Shown: piece by piece, positions 9,643-21,792 of the stretch
Numbering within the stretch: position 1 is the first letter of the stretch
How the letters are laid out: the number at the start of each line of letters is the position of its first letter
Made by a program: the position numbers and the translations under genes
The notes under the pieces: generated by a model
Seen by the model: the letters and a program-made list of their open reading frames with translations, nothing else
Told to the model about the DNA's origin: nothing
The model's database searches: none
From: Phanerodontia chrysosporium
Lineage: Eukaryota > Basidiomycota > Agaricomycetes > Polyporales > Phanerochaetaceae
Direction of reading: 5' to 3'
DNA: 64,000 nt
Assembly (NCBI GenBank): GCA_001910725.1
Contig: MJGA01000004.1
Span: 682,001 to 746,000 of the forward strand

Positions 9643-12600
9643 TTATGCAATGGCGTTAATCCGTAAGCTTGAGTAGTACATTGAGGATGTTGTACATACC
9701 TTCGTCAGGCCACAAGTCGCCCAGATAAGTCGCCTCTGAAGCATGTTCTCATACTCCGCTTCAAGCCCTTCGTCGACATCATGAGGAATGGGAACATGGA
9801 GAGTGAGTCGCGACGCCTGCGACAGAATAAGCTCGGGGGAGATAAAGAACGGTGGCCCTTCTTGCATGGGATCAAGGTACGTATCATGTTCCCAGAACGA
9901 AACCTCAAGCTCAGGGCTGACATTCTATGAGAAGAGGCTCTCAATGAATATGATTGGTACTTACTATGGGTCCCACGGGCTTGTGTCGAAGCTGGTATCA
10001 CCTTTGAACCAGCGCACACCTAGCAGATGCTGACGAAGGGGTGGCTGACTTGAAGTGACGGGCTGAGTATGAGATATAATCACGGCAACTTCACCTGCAT
10101 ATCGCTGCTGGCCCAGGTTGACCTGAACGATTGAGTTCGGTGCCCGACCATTGAATGCAGATGGCGTAATGCGTCGGCCGTTGATGACGAGATAGTCGTG
10201 GAAACGCGCACTCGAATTGAGATGAAACGCAGCTCCTGTACGATTGTCAGCCCCTGAAAGTATGAGCGATATGTCAGGGAAGGTTCTCTTGTAAACTTCG
10301 ACCAGCTCTCGCTGCTGCATGAGCGAGAGATGTTGAAGCTTCCCAGGCCCCATCGCAAACTGAGTTGACACTGAAGCACGCGAAAGCATGAGCAGGCGGC
10401 AACCCTGGGCATGTCTGTGACTCACTATCCTGAGCTAGAGTGGTAGATTGATGTGCCAAGTCCGCGATGGTACCTCGGTGCTCGTGGTTATGTTCCAATA
10501 GAAAACGTGCAGTGGCTGCAACAATCTCGTCGCCAGGGTGGAAGTCAGGGCTATCAGGGTCGGCCAGCGCGAGACGTTCTATCTGGATATCAAGGGTCAG
10601 GACCTGCATGAAGCGAAGATATTAGCACCTACCATGCTCTGGAGCCGTACCTCGCGCGAGAATTCTCGCATGAAGGTTACCTCGATTTCACCTCCGGCAT
10701 GATTGTTGCCAGAATAATTCTTGAGAAGCTTATTCATGCGCTCGAAAATGTACGTCCAGAACGAATAGACAGGGCCGTAGTCTCGTATCTGGTCAAATAT
10801 ATGAGTAACATAGTGATGGTTCGGCTTGATATCCACGCGGTGACACTTCAATGATGTCTGTGGTGAGCTCGTGAACGTCATGGGTGAACACAACATAATC
10901 TAACCTTGTAGAACGCATCAAGAAAGTCTTGGAGTAGTTCCTGGGCACGCTGAAGGTCAGCAAGCCGGACCGAACGAGCCAGAAGGAGTTTCATAGCTGC
11001 CGAGAGGGTGAGAAAGGTGTCGTCATCTTGTTCATGCATGCGTAGCTTTGGCTTTGGCTCAGGATCAGCTGTCTCCTGCCCATTGGTTGCGCGTGTCTGA
11101 CGTGCGCGCTCCTTGGCATCCCAGTTCGTCAGCTTTTGCTGATAGTCCGCATTTGCCGCTTCACTCCATTCGCCCCAGACCATCGGAATCTATAGTAACG
11201 CAGCATGAGACACTTGTAACACTGCGCAGCACCAGAATTACTTACTACGATAGGCCCATATGCGAGCAACAAAGCCTTCCATTCATCTGAGGTTAAACTC
11301 CCGCCTGCAGGGTAGCCAACCTTCTTCGGAAGCCGCGCAACCCACGTTGGCATTTCGAACTGAATAAACTTCCATCAGCAGAGTAAAGCATGACGAAGTC
11401 AATGTGTATACCGTTCGCAAATAATCATGGATCATGTCAAGCTCCCGTGGAACTCCCTTGGGCACTGTACGCTCACGAAGAGCACCCTGCCGGACCCAGA
11501 CATCATACCAGATATTTTTGGTTATGCCTAAAAAACTCGCGGCATGGATACGTTGTAATCATGGAGAGAACGAACGAACTGACCCAACAGAATGTTATGC
11601 ATGGGATCAACAATCGTCATACGCACAGGATCCCAGTAAGGAAGCCGGTTCAGCTCTGACCATCGCACACCATGCGTCTTGCAAAAGTCGTCGCGCTCCG
11701 CCTTCGTGCCTAGGTTCCGATATTCTTCCGCAAGCTCTCGATGCTCCTTTCCATCTCTCGGCAGAAATGCTGGTTATAGGACAACAGTGAGATGGATTGC
11801 AGACATCTACATCCAGAAACATACCGTCAACTGTAACACCTTTCGCAGTTTTCAAGTCGGCTAGTGAAATCTTGCATCGTGTGCAGCAGAACGACTTCGT
11901 GCTGTGATCTCCGAATCCGCTCATGCGGCACATGGCAGGATGATCACAGCATACAACCACGAGGACAAGTCGGACAAGGCGTCCTGTCCGTGTGAAGAAT
12001 TAGTTAGTAAGCCCTGCAAATCTGAGTCGAGACAGCTGATACCTTGAGGGAATGCGGGGGTTTTGACAGTGATCCCATGGTCGTAAAGATGCAGCAAGTC
12101 ATCAACAAATACTTTCATGAAGTGCTGGAGCCCATCCGCATCGAGCTCGTGGGACCAGGGGTAAGTCCACATAAGAGAACGTTCTCAGCTCGATATCTGA
12201 AAGTCTATGAGTATGCAAGGATATTAGATAATGAAGAGTACGTACTTGAGATGTGTATTGAGGTTTTGGACGCAGAGAGACAAGCATCCTGTGCTATGCT
12301 TCTCCGAATAACTTGAGCGCGGAAATCCGAACCTTGGTCAAGCTGTAAGACCGTCATACGCGAACTGGTGGGCAGGACTCACCCGTCAAAACCGAGGGAA
12401 ACCCCAATGCGCAGTTCGCCACAGCTTTCGCGCTCACTTGAGTTGTCAAAGAATGGACGACCGTCTGCGCCCTTGATCGTGCGCCAGACTTCACCATCTT
12501 GGATGCCTCGGGATGTCTTGCCGTCAAAAGCAGGGAGCTTGCGCCACTTGTCGAGCTCAGCCTCCATCTGTGGGGTGCTGTTGATGAGCTGTGCAATGAG

Positions 12601-13933
12601 TTGCGATGGAAGGCGCAGGGGCGTTTGAAGAACAGGCTTTGGCGTGCGCTTCGGTGTCATTCTGGCGTTCCACTCGATCTGCGGGGACGACGGTGTGATG
12701 CGTGGAAAAGTACCAGCCTTGTACAGTGGTACGTCGCAAACAATACAGCATGCATCCGGTGTAGTACCAGGATCATAGAGGCGATAGCACTGAGGGCACA
12801 TTGGTGCAACGACAAAGTCGTCGTACAGGTTGAGGCGCCGAAATGCGGTCTTGAGGGTATAGGGGGTATCAGCCTCCGTGTCAACCACCCCAAGTAAGCC
12901 AAAGATTATACACAGCGCACCGAGGAGTATAGTGACGCCACTGTGCGGGAAGCCGTATTTCAGATGTATATATGCTGCCAAGAACAGTATCGCGCGCCAG
13001 AATGGTACTTCCGACGCCTGTCGAAGAGTGTCTTGAATGTCTGGTGGACGTTCGAAGGGCTCGTCTACAGTGCGCAAACGAGGCTGGGGAACTCCAGGTG
13101 TAGGCGTAAGGTTCTGGTCATCTCCATCCGACAGCTCGGACTGACCACCAAGCTCGTCTGGCTCAGAGACACCGGCTTCTAATTCGTCTATGCTCGGTGA
13201 GGCAGGTGAGTGCACATGGGAACCGGAGGTACCCAGACGGGGAGAGGGATACGAGGGGAATTGTGGATGGTTGTCTTCAAGGCTCTCAGATGGCGCATGG
13301 GGTATGATGTGTGGCACATCTGCGGGGTCTGGTAGGTCCAAGTAGCTGAGGGCCGGTGAGGGCGTGTGCATGGCAGGGCTGCCATGTCTGGACGCCTCAC
13401 CACTAGGATCTGCACCCGCTGGCAAAGGGAATGCTGAGAATGGATTTGCTGGACGCTCGTCTGGAGCTCCAGAGTCTTGGGAGCCTTCAGCAGGAGGTGC
13501 AGGCGATGCCATGTTAACGGCAAGACGGGCTGCCGCAAGATCCAGCTCACTCGCAGAGCCAGTAGTGCAATGTGCTGCGGAAGACGTGTGGGCGATATTT
13601 GAGGGTGCCGCTGTATTCTCGAGGCTGGAACCTGGTGCGGGGATCTTCTCAGTGCAGAGTAGTTGGCGGCGTGAACGAGAAGGGCTAGGTGAGAGAAGGC
13701 GGTGGGGAATAGGTGGTCCATCTTCGTCTTCACTATCTGTCTCGACCACCTCCCTTCGTCTTCGCAGATGGTTCCTTGCCGTGTACGCAGGGACAAGCTC
13801 TCCGTTGCACTCTTCACAGTTGCAAGGGACAAGGCGTGCATTTGACTCTCTCTACATCATCTGTGAGCAGATATTATCTCAGAATCTGGTAGAAACATAC
13901 CTTAATAGCACTGATATCTGGCCGACGTGACAT
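9643..13933 (-). CDS. Plavaka transposase
   Basis: Starts at ATG 13933 (MSRRPDISAIK). Intron 13852-13900 follows, then an N-terminal zinc-binding segment (CNCEEC, HLRRRRE). A long acidic/Pro-Ser region comes next, then a Cys cluster with CPQC and CCIVC. Towards the C-terminus many short exons carry the family core: GVSLGFD; LNTHLK followed by YRAENVLL and LTPGP; DLLHLYDHGI; HPAMCRMSGFGDH with a Cys cluster; and RDYGPVYSFWTYIFERMNK near 10770. These are signatures of the Agaricomycete Plavaka (CACTA/TNP2-like) transposase. It would cut and paste the element by binding the terminal repeats. Exon borders in the 3' half are not resolved here; the last exon ends near GLTK (about 9697) or at the stop at 9643. 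No clear internal stop was found in the exons I could follow. Confidence 0.8.
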
Positions 13934-14356
13934 CTCGCAGCGAGGGGGTCCAAGAGCTTGAGCAGGACGTCGGAGATGGTGAGAGAGAGAGAAAGAGTCG
14001 TGACCCCACACTCTTGAAATTCAAGAGCATGAGGAAACGACACTTGCGTGGCCCCCTACGCATGACAGAGTCCGGAAGTTGTGATTGATTGCAACGATTG
14101 TCCTCGACGAAGGGGAACGGACGTCAGGTTGGGCGCGGGGAAGGGGATGCGACGAACATCACACTAGGGCGTCTACATTGTCCCGATTAGGTCAGGCCAG
14201 GTCGAGCCCAGCGTGCTAACTTCACTCCAGCTCAGTCTCCTGTCGCGAGTCCAGGTAGGCGACACTCCTTTACATAGCCAGGCGTACAACTGGGTGAGCA
14301 TTCCTGGCCTTCCATCTAGCCCTAGCTACGTCTAACTACCTAACCCAGCCGTACTC

Positions 14357-14382
14357 CAGGAAACCACGCTTGGAACGCCGTG
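14357..14382 (-). repeat. Right terminal inverted repeat of Plavaka element
   Basis: Read inward on the minus strand it begins CACGGCGTTCC. It matches the left terminus at 19 of 26 positions, with the outer 11 bp agreeing at 9. It directly abuts the ACT duplication at 14383-14385. Confidence 0.7.
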
Positions 14383-14385
14383 ACT
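14383..14385 (+). repeat. Target-site duplication ACT (right)
   Basis: Second copy of the ACT at 6908-6910, immediately outside the right end of the element. Confidence 0.7.
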
Positions 14386-16068
14386 GACGTCGTTCCTCGC
14401 GGAGCAGCCGGGCATCCGCACGGTATCCCTCGTCGAGAAGCTGGTCCGCCTGGTCCTGGACAGCAGCCCGATTGCTGCCTCCGCGCGCGCTGTTGATCCC
14501 ACCACTGAGCGGAGCTGCCTGTGGGAGCGCCCTCTCCTCGGGATTGCAAACGTCTTGCTGGTCGCAAAGAAATCTGGCTTTGGCGGGTCAGAGGACGCCG
14601 CAATGAAGGAGGAAGTTCGGAAGAGCTACAAGGCGATCCTGCGTGTGCTCAGGAATGACCTTCTGAAGTTTCTTTCCGCGACGCAACACGCAGACCATCT
14701 TCGCTATTCGGTGTTAAAATTCCTCACCGCAGCTGGCGAAGGGTACGGGCTGGACATGTAGGTGGTCTTCGCTTGCTGCACTTGAGCTCTGCTGACACAT
14801 TTGCAGCGAGCAGATACAGGACGACGAGACGATGGAGCTGTTCGGCACGATCTGGACGCATATGTATGGTCCTCTTCGTACCAAGGCCCACGAATTCGTG
14901 AAGGCCTTGCAGTCAGGAGTGCATCATAATTGCCAATGCTCAGACTGCAATACGCTAGACGCTGTCGCGCGCGTTGGTCGCCTATACGACGTCGTCGGTG
15001 CCAAAACCATTGCCGGGGCCTTCAAACTCTGGCTGCACGTGGGTACATTCCCCCTTGCCGGTGAAAGCCACTGATTGTGCGGTATTAGTACAAAGGCACC
15101 TTCGACGAAATGCTCGCGGGTGACATTCGGTGCCTCGAAGCCCTCGCCTATCACCCTGCTCATGGACACGTATTCTGCGACGAGGAGTTTCTGTGCGACC
15201 TCATCCATGGTGCAAAAGAACAGTACGAAAAGGGCAAAGTGCTGGTGATGGACATCGAGAATCTCCATCGCATAAGCCGCCTGATGGCGTACGTCGACGT
15301 TCAACATGACTGTCTATGCATCACTTCGTTGTACTGACTGGATAACGACAGGCGTATGGGGAACTGTAGTGAGCATACCATCATGCGCCTGACTCTGAAT
15401 ATGCGCGGCAATGGCGTAGAAGGGTGCATCGCAGGAATGCTGGGTGAAATAATCCGACGCGCTGGTTCAGTAATCTATTTGCATCTACATATCTCGTGCT
15501 AATGCTTGGGCTAGACGAAGGTGACTGCGAAGTTGACGAAAACGAGCTACGCTCCACGGGGTTCTGGATATTCCTCACAGACCTTGCAAACGTAGCCCGA
15601 TCTAAGGACAACCAGTGCTCTCCAGAAACGATGGAAGAGTTTACTCAAGAACTGCACATACAACTCGAGATGAAGTACATCTCATTTAAACGCAGACTTC
15701 AGCGGTTAATCAGCGAGGGCAGTGTCTACGCAAAGCACGCCTGGGTGCTTTGGCAGGATCTTGCAGATGCAGCTGGCTGTACCGAGGCGGGTTTACGCGC
15801 AGAATGGCTTGCCGAGGCGCGATGCTGGAACGCGACATGCAAAAGTCGCAGCTACGAGGAGGAAGGCAGGATGACGAGAAACAAGCGTTGTCGCAGGTGT
15901 CGGAAGGTGTGGTTTTGCTCGGTAGAATGTCAGAAAGAGTACGTGACTCTTCACCGTCTATCTCATGGCGTTAATAGTGAAGCTGAGGACAGAGAATGGC
16001 CGTATCACAAGGAGGAATGTGAAGCTGGAGAACCTAGGCTGAGTGGTCATGTTGCCGCATACGAGTGA
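14386..16068 (+). pseudogene. MYND paralog B, 3' part
   Basis: Continuation of the gene interrupted at 6910. Exons: 14386-14757, 14807-15038, 15089-15298, 15352-15443, 15515-15938 and 15993-16068. The first codon is completed by bases 6909-6910 and gives ALTSFLAEQ, matching gene A ILTSDLVED at the same place. Then come WERPLLGIAN, the block beginning EQIQDDETMELF, and an intact MYND finger: CWNATC, CRRCRKVWFCSVECQKE, intron, EWPYHKEEC. A stop codon lies immediately upstream in this frame, inside the element. The half could therefore only be expressed by reading out of the transposon or from a cryptic start. It has no internal frame break, so the gene was probably functional until the insertion. 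Confidence 0.8.
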
Positions 16069-16361
16069 GAAATTGTCCCAAAGGTTGCTGTTACCCAGAG
16101 CAATTGTTGACGCTTGCTCTGCGCGGAATACAATATTTCTCTCAAAGTGTTAGAGAAGACTAGCGGCGTAGAATGAGTACAGGATAGGGTCGTCTGGGCA
16201 CTGCTAACGTCCGAGTGTGACGGTCATGTGGCGCATGTCACGCCCTCATTCTTGTTTCTACTTTCTTGCCACCACCGCGCTGAAGCGACGCGCGCGCCCT
16301 GAGCTCGCCCTGGCTCTAGCTAGTCTACATCCAATAGATATCCTTTAGTCTGCGCAAAGAG

Positions 16362-18399
16362 GTGGGGCATCCAATGTCATCCGCACTGGAAACCCTTCTC
16401 CACGACAACTTCGAAGCTGCTCGATCGGGGGATCTTTCTCCGCATACTCGACGTCAGAGGAGAGCTATAAGATGGGCGACGGCGGCGATACAGACCCAGC
16501 AGCGTCTCGCGACCCCCCAAACTCTCAAGCTCACCCCTGCGAATCATCTCAGGCGAGTCCCTCTTCCCTCAGCGCACAGAGCCCATGGCGAGAAAGAACT
16601 AATGGCGAGATTAGCTATGTGCAAAATCGAGGAATCGTGGGATTTCGGCTTCCTCCTCCCAACGTGCGAGTGCGATCCCGTGCCAGACAACGGCCGCGAC
16701 GCTATCAGCGAGTTCTATGATGATCAGGAGGAGGCTGTCAAGAGTGCCTGCGGCGGCGGCGGGAAGCCAGCGGACACCGGCATGCTGCACGCCATTGTGA
16801 TGCATGTCGTCCAGGAACGCGACGGTCGGAGCAAGCGCCTCGCGGCGCAGCTCGTCGACGCGATCGCCAACGGCTACATTGTCGAGCCCATACAAGTCGA
16901 ACCCGAGGACGAAGACGAACCCTTCCGGCTGCAGCGCTGCCATTGGGAGCTGCCCCTCATCGGCTTGGTGAACATGCTTCTCGCCATCCGCCGCGACGGC
17001 GAGAACGGGCCCGAGGACACCGGTATCATCAAGCTCGTTCGCGCCGAGTGGAAGCACATTCTGGACGTGATCAACGGTGATGTACTCAGTTTGCTTCCCG
17101 CTGGTTCCCATGCAGACCATATGCGGAACACAATTGTGAAGGCAATCGCCACACTCTGCGGAGATGAGAACTTCCGGAAGTAAGTGACTCGCGTAGCGCG
17201 CTATACTACAGGTCTCTTACATATTGCTACAGGAGTGTTTTCCAGGATGATCGGACGATGCAGCTCGTCCTCACTTGTTGGACACATATGACCCCTCCGA
17301 ACCGGGCAGACGTCAACTGGCTCGTCCACATCCTCTTCTGGGACAAGTGCGGTGGGTGTCCGCGTCATGCTCCTATGGATAAGAACACCACACAAGGTCG
17401 TGTACTCCATACCATCGGTATCAAGACACTAATTCGCAGGTTCGAGGAGTGGTTGACGGTATGATTCACAATTCACCGAGGGTATTCAAGTATTCACGTA
17501 TTTCCCAGGAACCGCTCAATCTGAATGCCATGCTCCTCCTTGAAATGCGCACCTTATACGACTTCGTCACCGGCAATCCTTTCTACAGCGACAAATTCAT
17601 GGCCGCAGGGATGTGCAACCACGTAGTCACTGCCATGCGTCGTCAAAAGGAACATGGAGATCCAGACAAGAGTCTCGACATCTACCATGCGGGATTCCAC
17701 ATCATCGGGTGAGCCTTTTCACTTGGATTGCCGGCTGCGATATGGGGCCTGATATATCCGTAGATTCTTAGCAGTCGACTGCCGGACCAAGGTTTTCGAT
17801 GTGCCTGTGCAACTCCCTGCAGGCATAGTGGACATCCTAGCAACAGCACTTCTAGTCGATTGCGACTATCCAACGCAAGAGAGGGAATTCCATATCGGCA
17901 ACAGCGGTCGCTTGCTTGGGGAGGGTTACATTCAGTTCCTGATCGACATGGAGCACGCGTTTGTGGCCTGTTCTGGCAGACAGTGTCCTCGCGGTGGTCT
18001 GGTACCATTCAAGGACGCCCTTCGCGTGCAGTTTGAACGCGCATATGTCTGGGTAAGCCGCGCGCTGCTCAGAAGGGTCACTGAAGGCAAGGAGCCAGCA
18101 TTATTCTCCCTGCAACACTGGGCCGCGGTCGCGACGGCGATGCAGATATCCGAGAGGGACCTTCTCGCGCGGTGGGTAGCGCTGGGCGAGTGCTGCAGCC
18201 CGCTCTGCCAGCACCGGGGTAACGAGGCGACGCGTACGAAGAAGTGTGGCAGATGCCGGGTGGCTCGATACTGCTCGCTCGAGTGTCAGAAGATGTACGC
18301 CCTCTCTAAATCCTAGTTCACATCGCGCTAATTCTCCCTTGCAGGGATTGGAAGGAGCACAAGGCGGTCTGTCGCCATTTACAGAAGGATGGAGCCTAG
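16362..18399 (+). CDS. MYND-finger protein, paralog C
   Basis: The best-preserved family member. Exons: 16362-17179, 17233-17458, 17509-17708, 17764-18294 and 18345-18399. The CxC motif appears as LLPTCECDP. The conserved middle includes CHWELPLIGLVN and SVFQDDRTMQLV. The C-terminal MYND finger is complete: CCSPLC, then CGRCRVARYCSLECQKM, with the phase-2 intron in the same place as in A and B, then DWKEHKAVC. Every exon joins without a frame break. The start is uncertain: ATG 16362 opens the frame, but the first 80 residues look poorly conserved and ATG 16374 is also possible. Function is unknown; MYND fingers usually mediate protein-protein contacts. Confidence 0.82.
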
Positions 18400-18868
18400 G
18401 CGTATGGCGCTATGATCTCCAGCATAACTGCATCTTGTCATTGATAAAGGTCTACTTAGGCCTCGCGCGTTCCCGCCCTAAAGATCACTTTCCGAGCTTC
18501 AAGCTTCACGAGCTGGGTCTTGCAGTAATCCGTCGCAAAGCCGTATAATCGGTGACGCCAATAGCATGTTCGTTTCGTTGATGAGATTTGTACGTAGTAG
18601 CAACCATATCTTCTTCGTACACAATGCAGAGCGGTCCAGATCCACGATGAAACCTTCGAGAGCCTGGCACGACGCGTGACGCCGTGTAATCGAATCACGT
18701 GCAGTTTGTCACAAGCCGTTCGGTGTCCGCTGCTGTCACGCGGCCTCAGTTGGTTCCTGCGGCTCTGCTGCTTCGACGAGCACAGACGAGAGCATTTCTG
18801 CAATTTCTGCTATAATCTGGTAAGTAAATTTTATCTACGATTTACTAGAGCTCACTCAATGACTACAG

Positions 18869-20584
18869 CGTTACAAAGTCTCCACGTCAGCTTTGCACTC
18901 GCATCATGGACATCATGGACATGTTCCATCCCGATACTATAGCTGCTCTTGTGGCTGGTACGACGTATACAAGCCAGAGTGGTTTGACACGCACGAGACC
19001 ATACTCTTCCCACTTGGTCCTGGGCACTTTATCACCTGCGCAAGCGGATTCGACGGCACGCCCGTGCAGCTGCCGTACCTCAACGCGCTCGTGTACGGCG
19101 TCGCGCCCGTGCGCAAGAGACGCACAATGCAGGCCGTCGTCGCCCTACTCGACATGGTTGTGCGCGGGTACACGCTGCCCACGGACGAGGAGTCGCAGTA
19201 CTTCCTGGACGGCGAGCGCCGACCGCGACACGAGTGCGCGTGGGAGGTCCCGCTCTCTGGCGTTGCGTACGCGCTCGCAGACATCGCGCAGTACGACGAC
19301 GCCGGCGCGCCGCTCAGCGCGGACGACAAAAGCGCATCGTCGAGTGCGTGTCCGGACGGCTCAGCGAGGTGTACTGCCGCGTCGCGCAGGACATGCCGCA
19401 TCTTCTCGAGAAGGGCCCGCTCGGCGACTACAGGCGGAACGTCGCGCTCGCGCCGCTGCACACGCTCGTGCGGAATTTCAACAAAGAGAGGTTGGTCGTC
19501 TGCTCGCCTTCTTTTGCTCTATTGGCGTGACTGAGACTCGACAGCGATGTCATTCATGATGAGACTATCGTAGATGTCATCATGCAATGCTGGATAAACA
19601 CGCCCTACCCGCACAACCATCCGACCATGAACTGCCTGATATCGTTACTGTATCTAAATCATGAGGCCCCAGGCCTCCCGTCGAACCGACACGAGGTCGC
19701 GGTCTCGAAAGTTGGCGCTGCCAACCTACTCAAGCATATCTATGAAACTCTACGAGTAAGATCTACCGCGCAGCCCCAAAGCTCTGCGCAAGGCTGACCC
19801 TGCGTTAGAACCCGAAGCTGCTCGATGGCCCGCTGGAGCTCGCACTCGACACCATGGGGTCTTTCATCAAGGCGAACGAGCCGCTTTCCAGACTGTGGGT
19901 CGCATCGAACATTTACGACGAGGTTCTGTATGCTATGAAGCGGCAGAAGGCGACAGGGAAAAGGGCGGACGCTCTCGAAGTATACGCTGCCGGCTATACA
20001 GTCTTCGTGTATGTCATGTCTATGGCTGGAGAAAGCGTTCTAGCCCTCGGCCTGACCATTCCCTACGCACGCGCAGAGAAATGGACAAGAAGTACTGGGT
20101 GCAGATCGGCGAGAGGCAGATACCCAAAGGCGCGCTCGAGCTGGCGATACACGCCCTGTGCGAAGCCGTCGACGCGATGCTCGGTGAGCACCGCGCCGTC
20201 CATTCGCACCGCGCCCCTCCTACTTACCGCCGCCGCGCAGACGACACCTACATCGCCTCGCGCCCGTACTCTATCTACCTCGTTGAGGTGCTGCACATCG
20301 CGACGTGCAAGGCGCACGACGCGGCGCGCTGCCCGTTCCCAATCAAGGGCACGCAGACCCCCGCGTTCGTCGCGGCGTGTGTCGCCGAGATGGCGCGGCT
20401 GTACGCCCCGACGCTGCGCCGCCTGCAGGCGACCCGCGGCCACAAGACGTTTGCGCTCACGTGGTTCAGGGACATGGTCGAGGACTTCCCCGAGGTCACG
20501 CAGCCGCCGCCAGCGCGCGGTGGCGGCGGCGGTGGCGGCGCCGTCCAGCACACCCACCGTACCGATGCTGCGGGCGCAGACTGA
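18869..20584 (+). CDS. Family paralog D, lacking the MYND finger
   Basis: Related to A-C by the N-terminal YYSCSC motif, CAWEVPLSGV, the block SDVIHDETIVDVIMQCW, and matching introns (19491-19544, 19756-19808, 20009-20076, 20184-20240). In place of a MYND finger it ends in a short Pro tract, a run of seven Gly and an unrelated tail (stop at 20582-20584). The frame breaks at an AAAA run (19328-19331); a fifth A would join the two halves exactly. No in-frame ATG is seen before the CxC motif. A first exon probably lies upstream of an intron starting at GTAAGT (18820) and ending at 18868, so the true start is unresolved. Either the gene has lost its finger or it encodes a shortened family protein. 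Confidence 0.65.
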
Positions 20585-21346
20585 GGAGAAAGGGGAAGGA
20601 AAGGCGGTGGCGGCGCCGACAGTTTCTCTTGCATGGCCGAAACCGTCGCTCGACGATTTAGACTGAGACCTTGAGGTCACCGATGAACACTATTGGACTG
20701 CTTCGACTTGCGCATACACTCACCGCTCATCTTACACTCTCGCTTTCTGCGCTATCGAGCGCTATATCTTTTCGAATATCATGCTAATCTCTCTGCCGAA
20801 CGTACGAGTCTGTTCTGAGTGAACACTTCAGTGAATGTCTTGGAAACAAACGCGCATACCCGAGTGCAAGAAATTCGTTCGTGGATCAAAATTCGTCCAG
20901 GCCAGCACGCTTGATAGTCTGAGTTCATTAGATACGTAAGCGAAGAAGCTGGGAATGTTGGGACGAATACAATAGTCTGCACCCATACATAACGTCCTGA
21001 TAGTACATCCCACAAACCAACCAACAATAAACCAACCAACAACCTTGCAAAGGTATGGGAAGACGTCGTGAGAGGCGATTCGAACTAAACGGCGTATACG
21101 TTAATGGACTGTCATGACAAGTCGTGACGGTCGTAGCGGGGTCGTAAAAGTCGTGAAGGTCGTAACGGGTATGGATAGCGCTGGTATAGAGATCCGGGTA
21201 GGACAAAGATCTAGAGAGCAAGTCTACGAAAGCCTGACCAGCGAATGAGTCAGCAAGAGGCGCATATATGCATGCAGTGAAGACGTACGAATAAGATGGA
21301 AAGGTCACGTTGTGCGCCGGCACTGTCGGTGTCCGCCCTAACAGCG
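20585..21346. other. Intergenic region with short direct motifs
   Basis: No supported gene. Two short repeat patches are visible: CCAACCAACAA near 21018-21042, and several degenerate copies of GTCGTGA/GTCGTAA between about 21118 and 21168. It probably contains the 3' ends of paralog D and of the small minus-strand gene. Confidence 0.4.
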
Positions 21347-21792
21347 TCACGACGAAAAGCTCTTGACGCTTTCGCTTTGGCCTCGCGGCCGAGTCTCATA
21401 GGACTCGGTCGTACTGCGTCTTGAAGGCAGCGCAGAGTCGTCCTGGGACTGGCCAGGTGTGAAAAACGTGTCGTCGCCCTCAAACGGCGACGACTCGGAA
21501 TTTATCTGGCGTTCAGATGAGCTACTTGGCGCGAAAGTCGCAGCAGGCTGTTACGCACCCAGCGTCCAAGGACCTCTGCCAGTTGATTCGCCTCCTCGAG
21601 ACTGAGGTCCAGATCCTTGCCCTTCTCCGTGTGAAGCTTCAGCAGCTCGCTGAGCGTCCGTTTGCGTGTTTCGCCCTGGCCATTCTGTGCGCCCTCGGGG
21701 CCGCGTATTGAGCGGTCCCAGTCCTCAACCTGGCCCTCGGTGCCGGAGACGGACAGCTGCGTGAACGCGAGCTGGACGTTTTCAGTGGTCAT
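21347..21792 (-). CDS. Small conserved basidiomycete protein, 130 aa
   Basis: Two exons: 21559-21792 and 21347-21505, separated by a 53-nt GT-AG intron in phase 0. The N-terminal exon has a predicted helical segment, TLSELLKLHTEKGKDLDLS, and LAEVLGRW. The second exon opens with INSESSPFEGDD and continues Ser/Arg-rich to SVKSFSS. The spliced junction W-INSESSPFEGDD matches my recollection of a short protein recurring in Agaricomycetes, which supports the splice. No functional domain is known to me. It could be a small regulatory or scaffold protein. Confidence 0.65.

Larger units (their letters stand above)
6911..14382. mobile_element. Plavaka (CACTA-like) DNA transposon, apparently complete
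   Basis: 7,472 bp, bounded by ACT target duplications. The left end starts CACTGCGTGCCAGG and the right end, read inward on the minus strand, starts CACGGCGTTCCAAG. The first 26 positions agree at 19, an imperfect terminal inverted repeat with the CACT/CAC tip of the CACTA superfamily. Subterminal motifs recur: GCCTACCTG near the left end matches its reverse complement near 14255. It carries a minus-strand transposase (9643-13933) and a plus-strand second gene (7306-9045), so the two converge. It sits inside MYND gene B. Both genes look largely open, so the insertion is probably recent. Confidence 0.85.
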
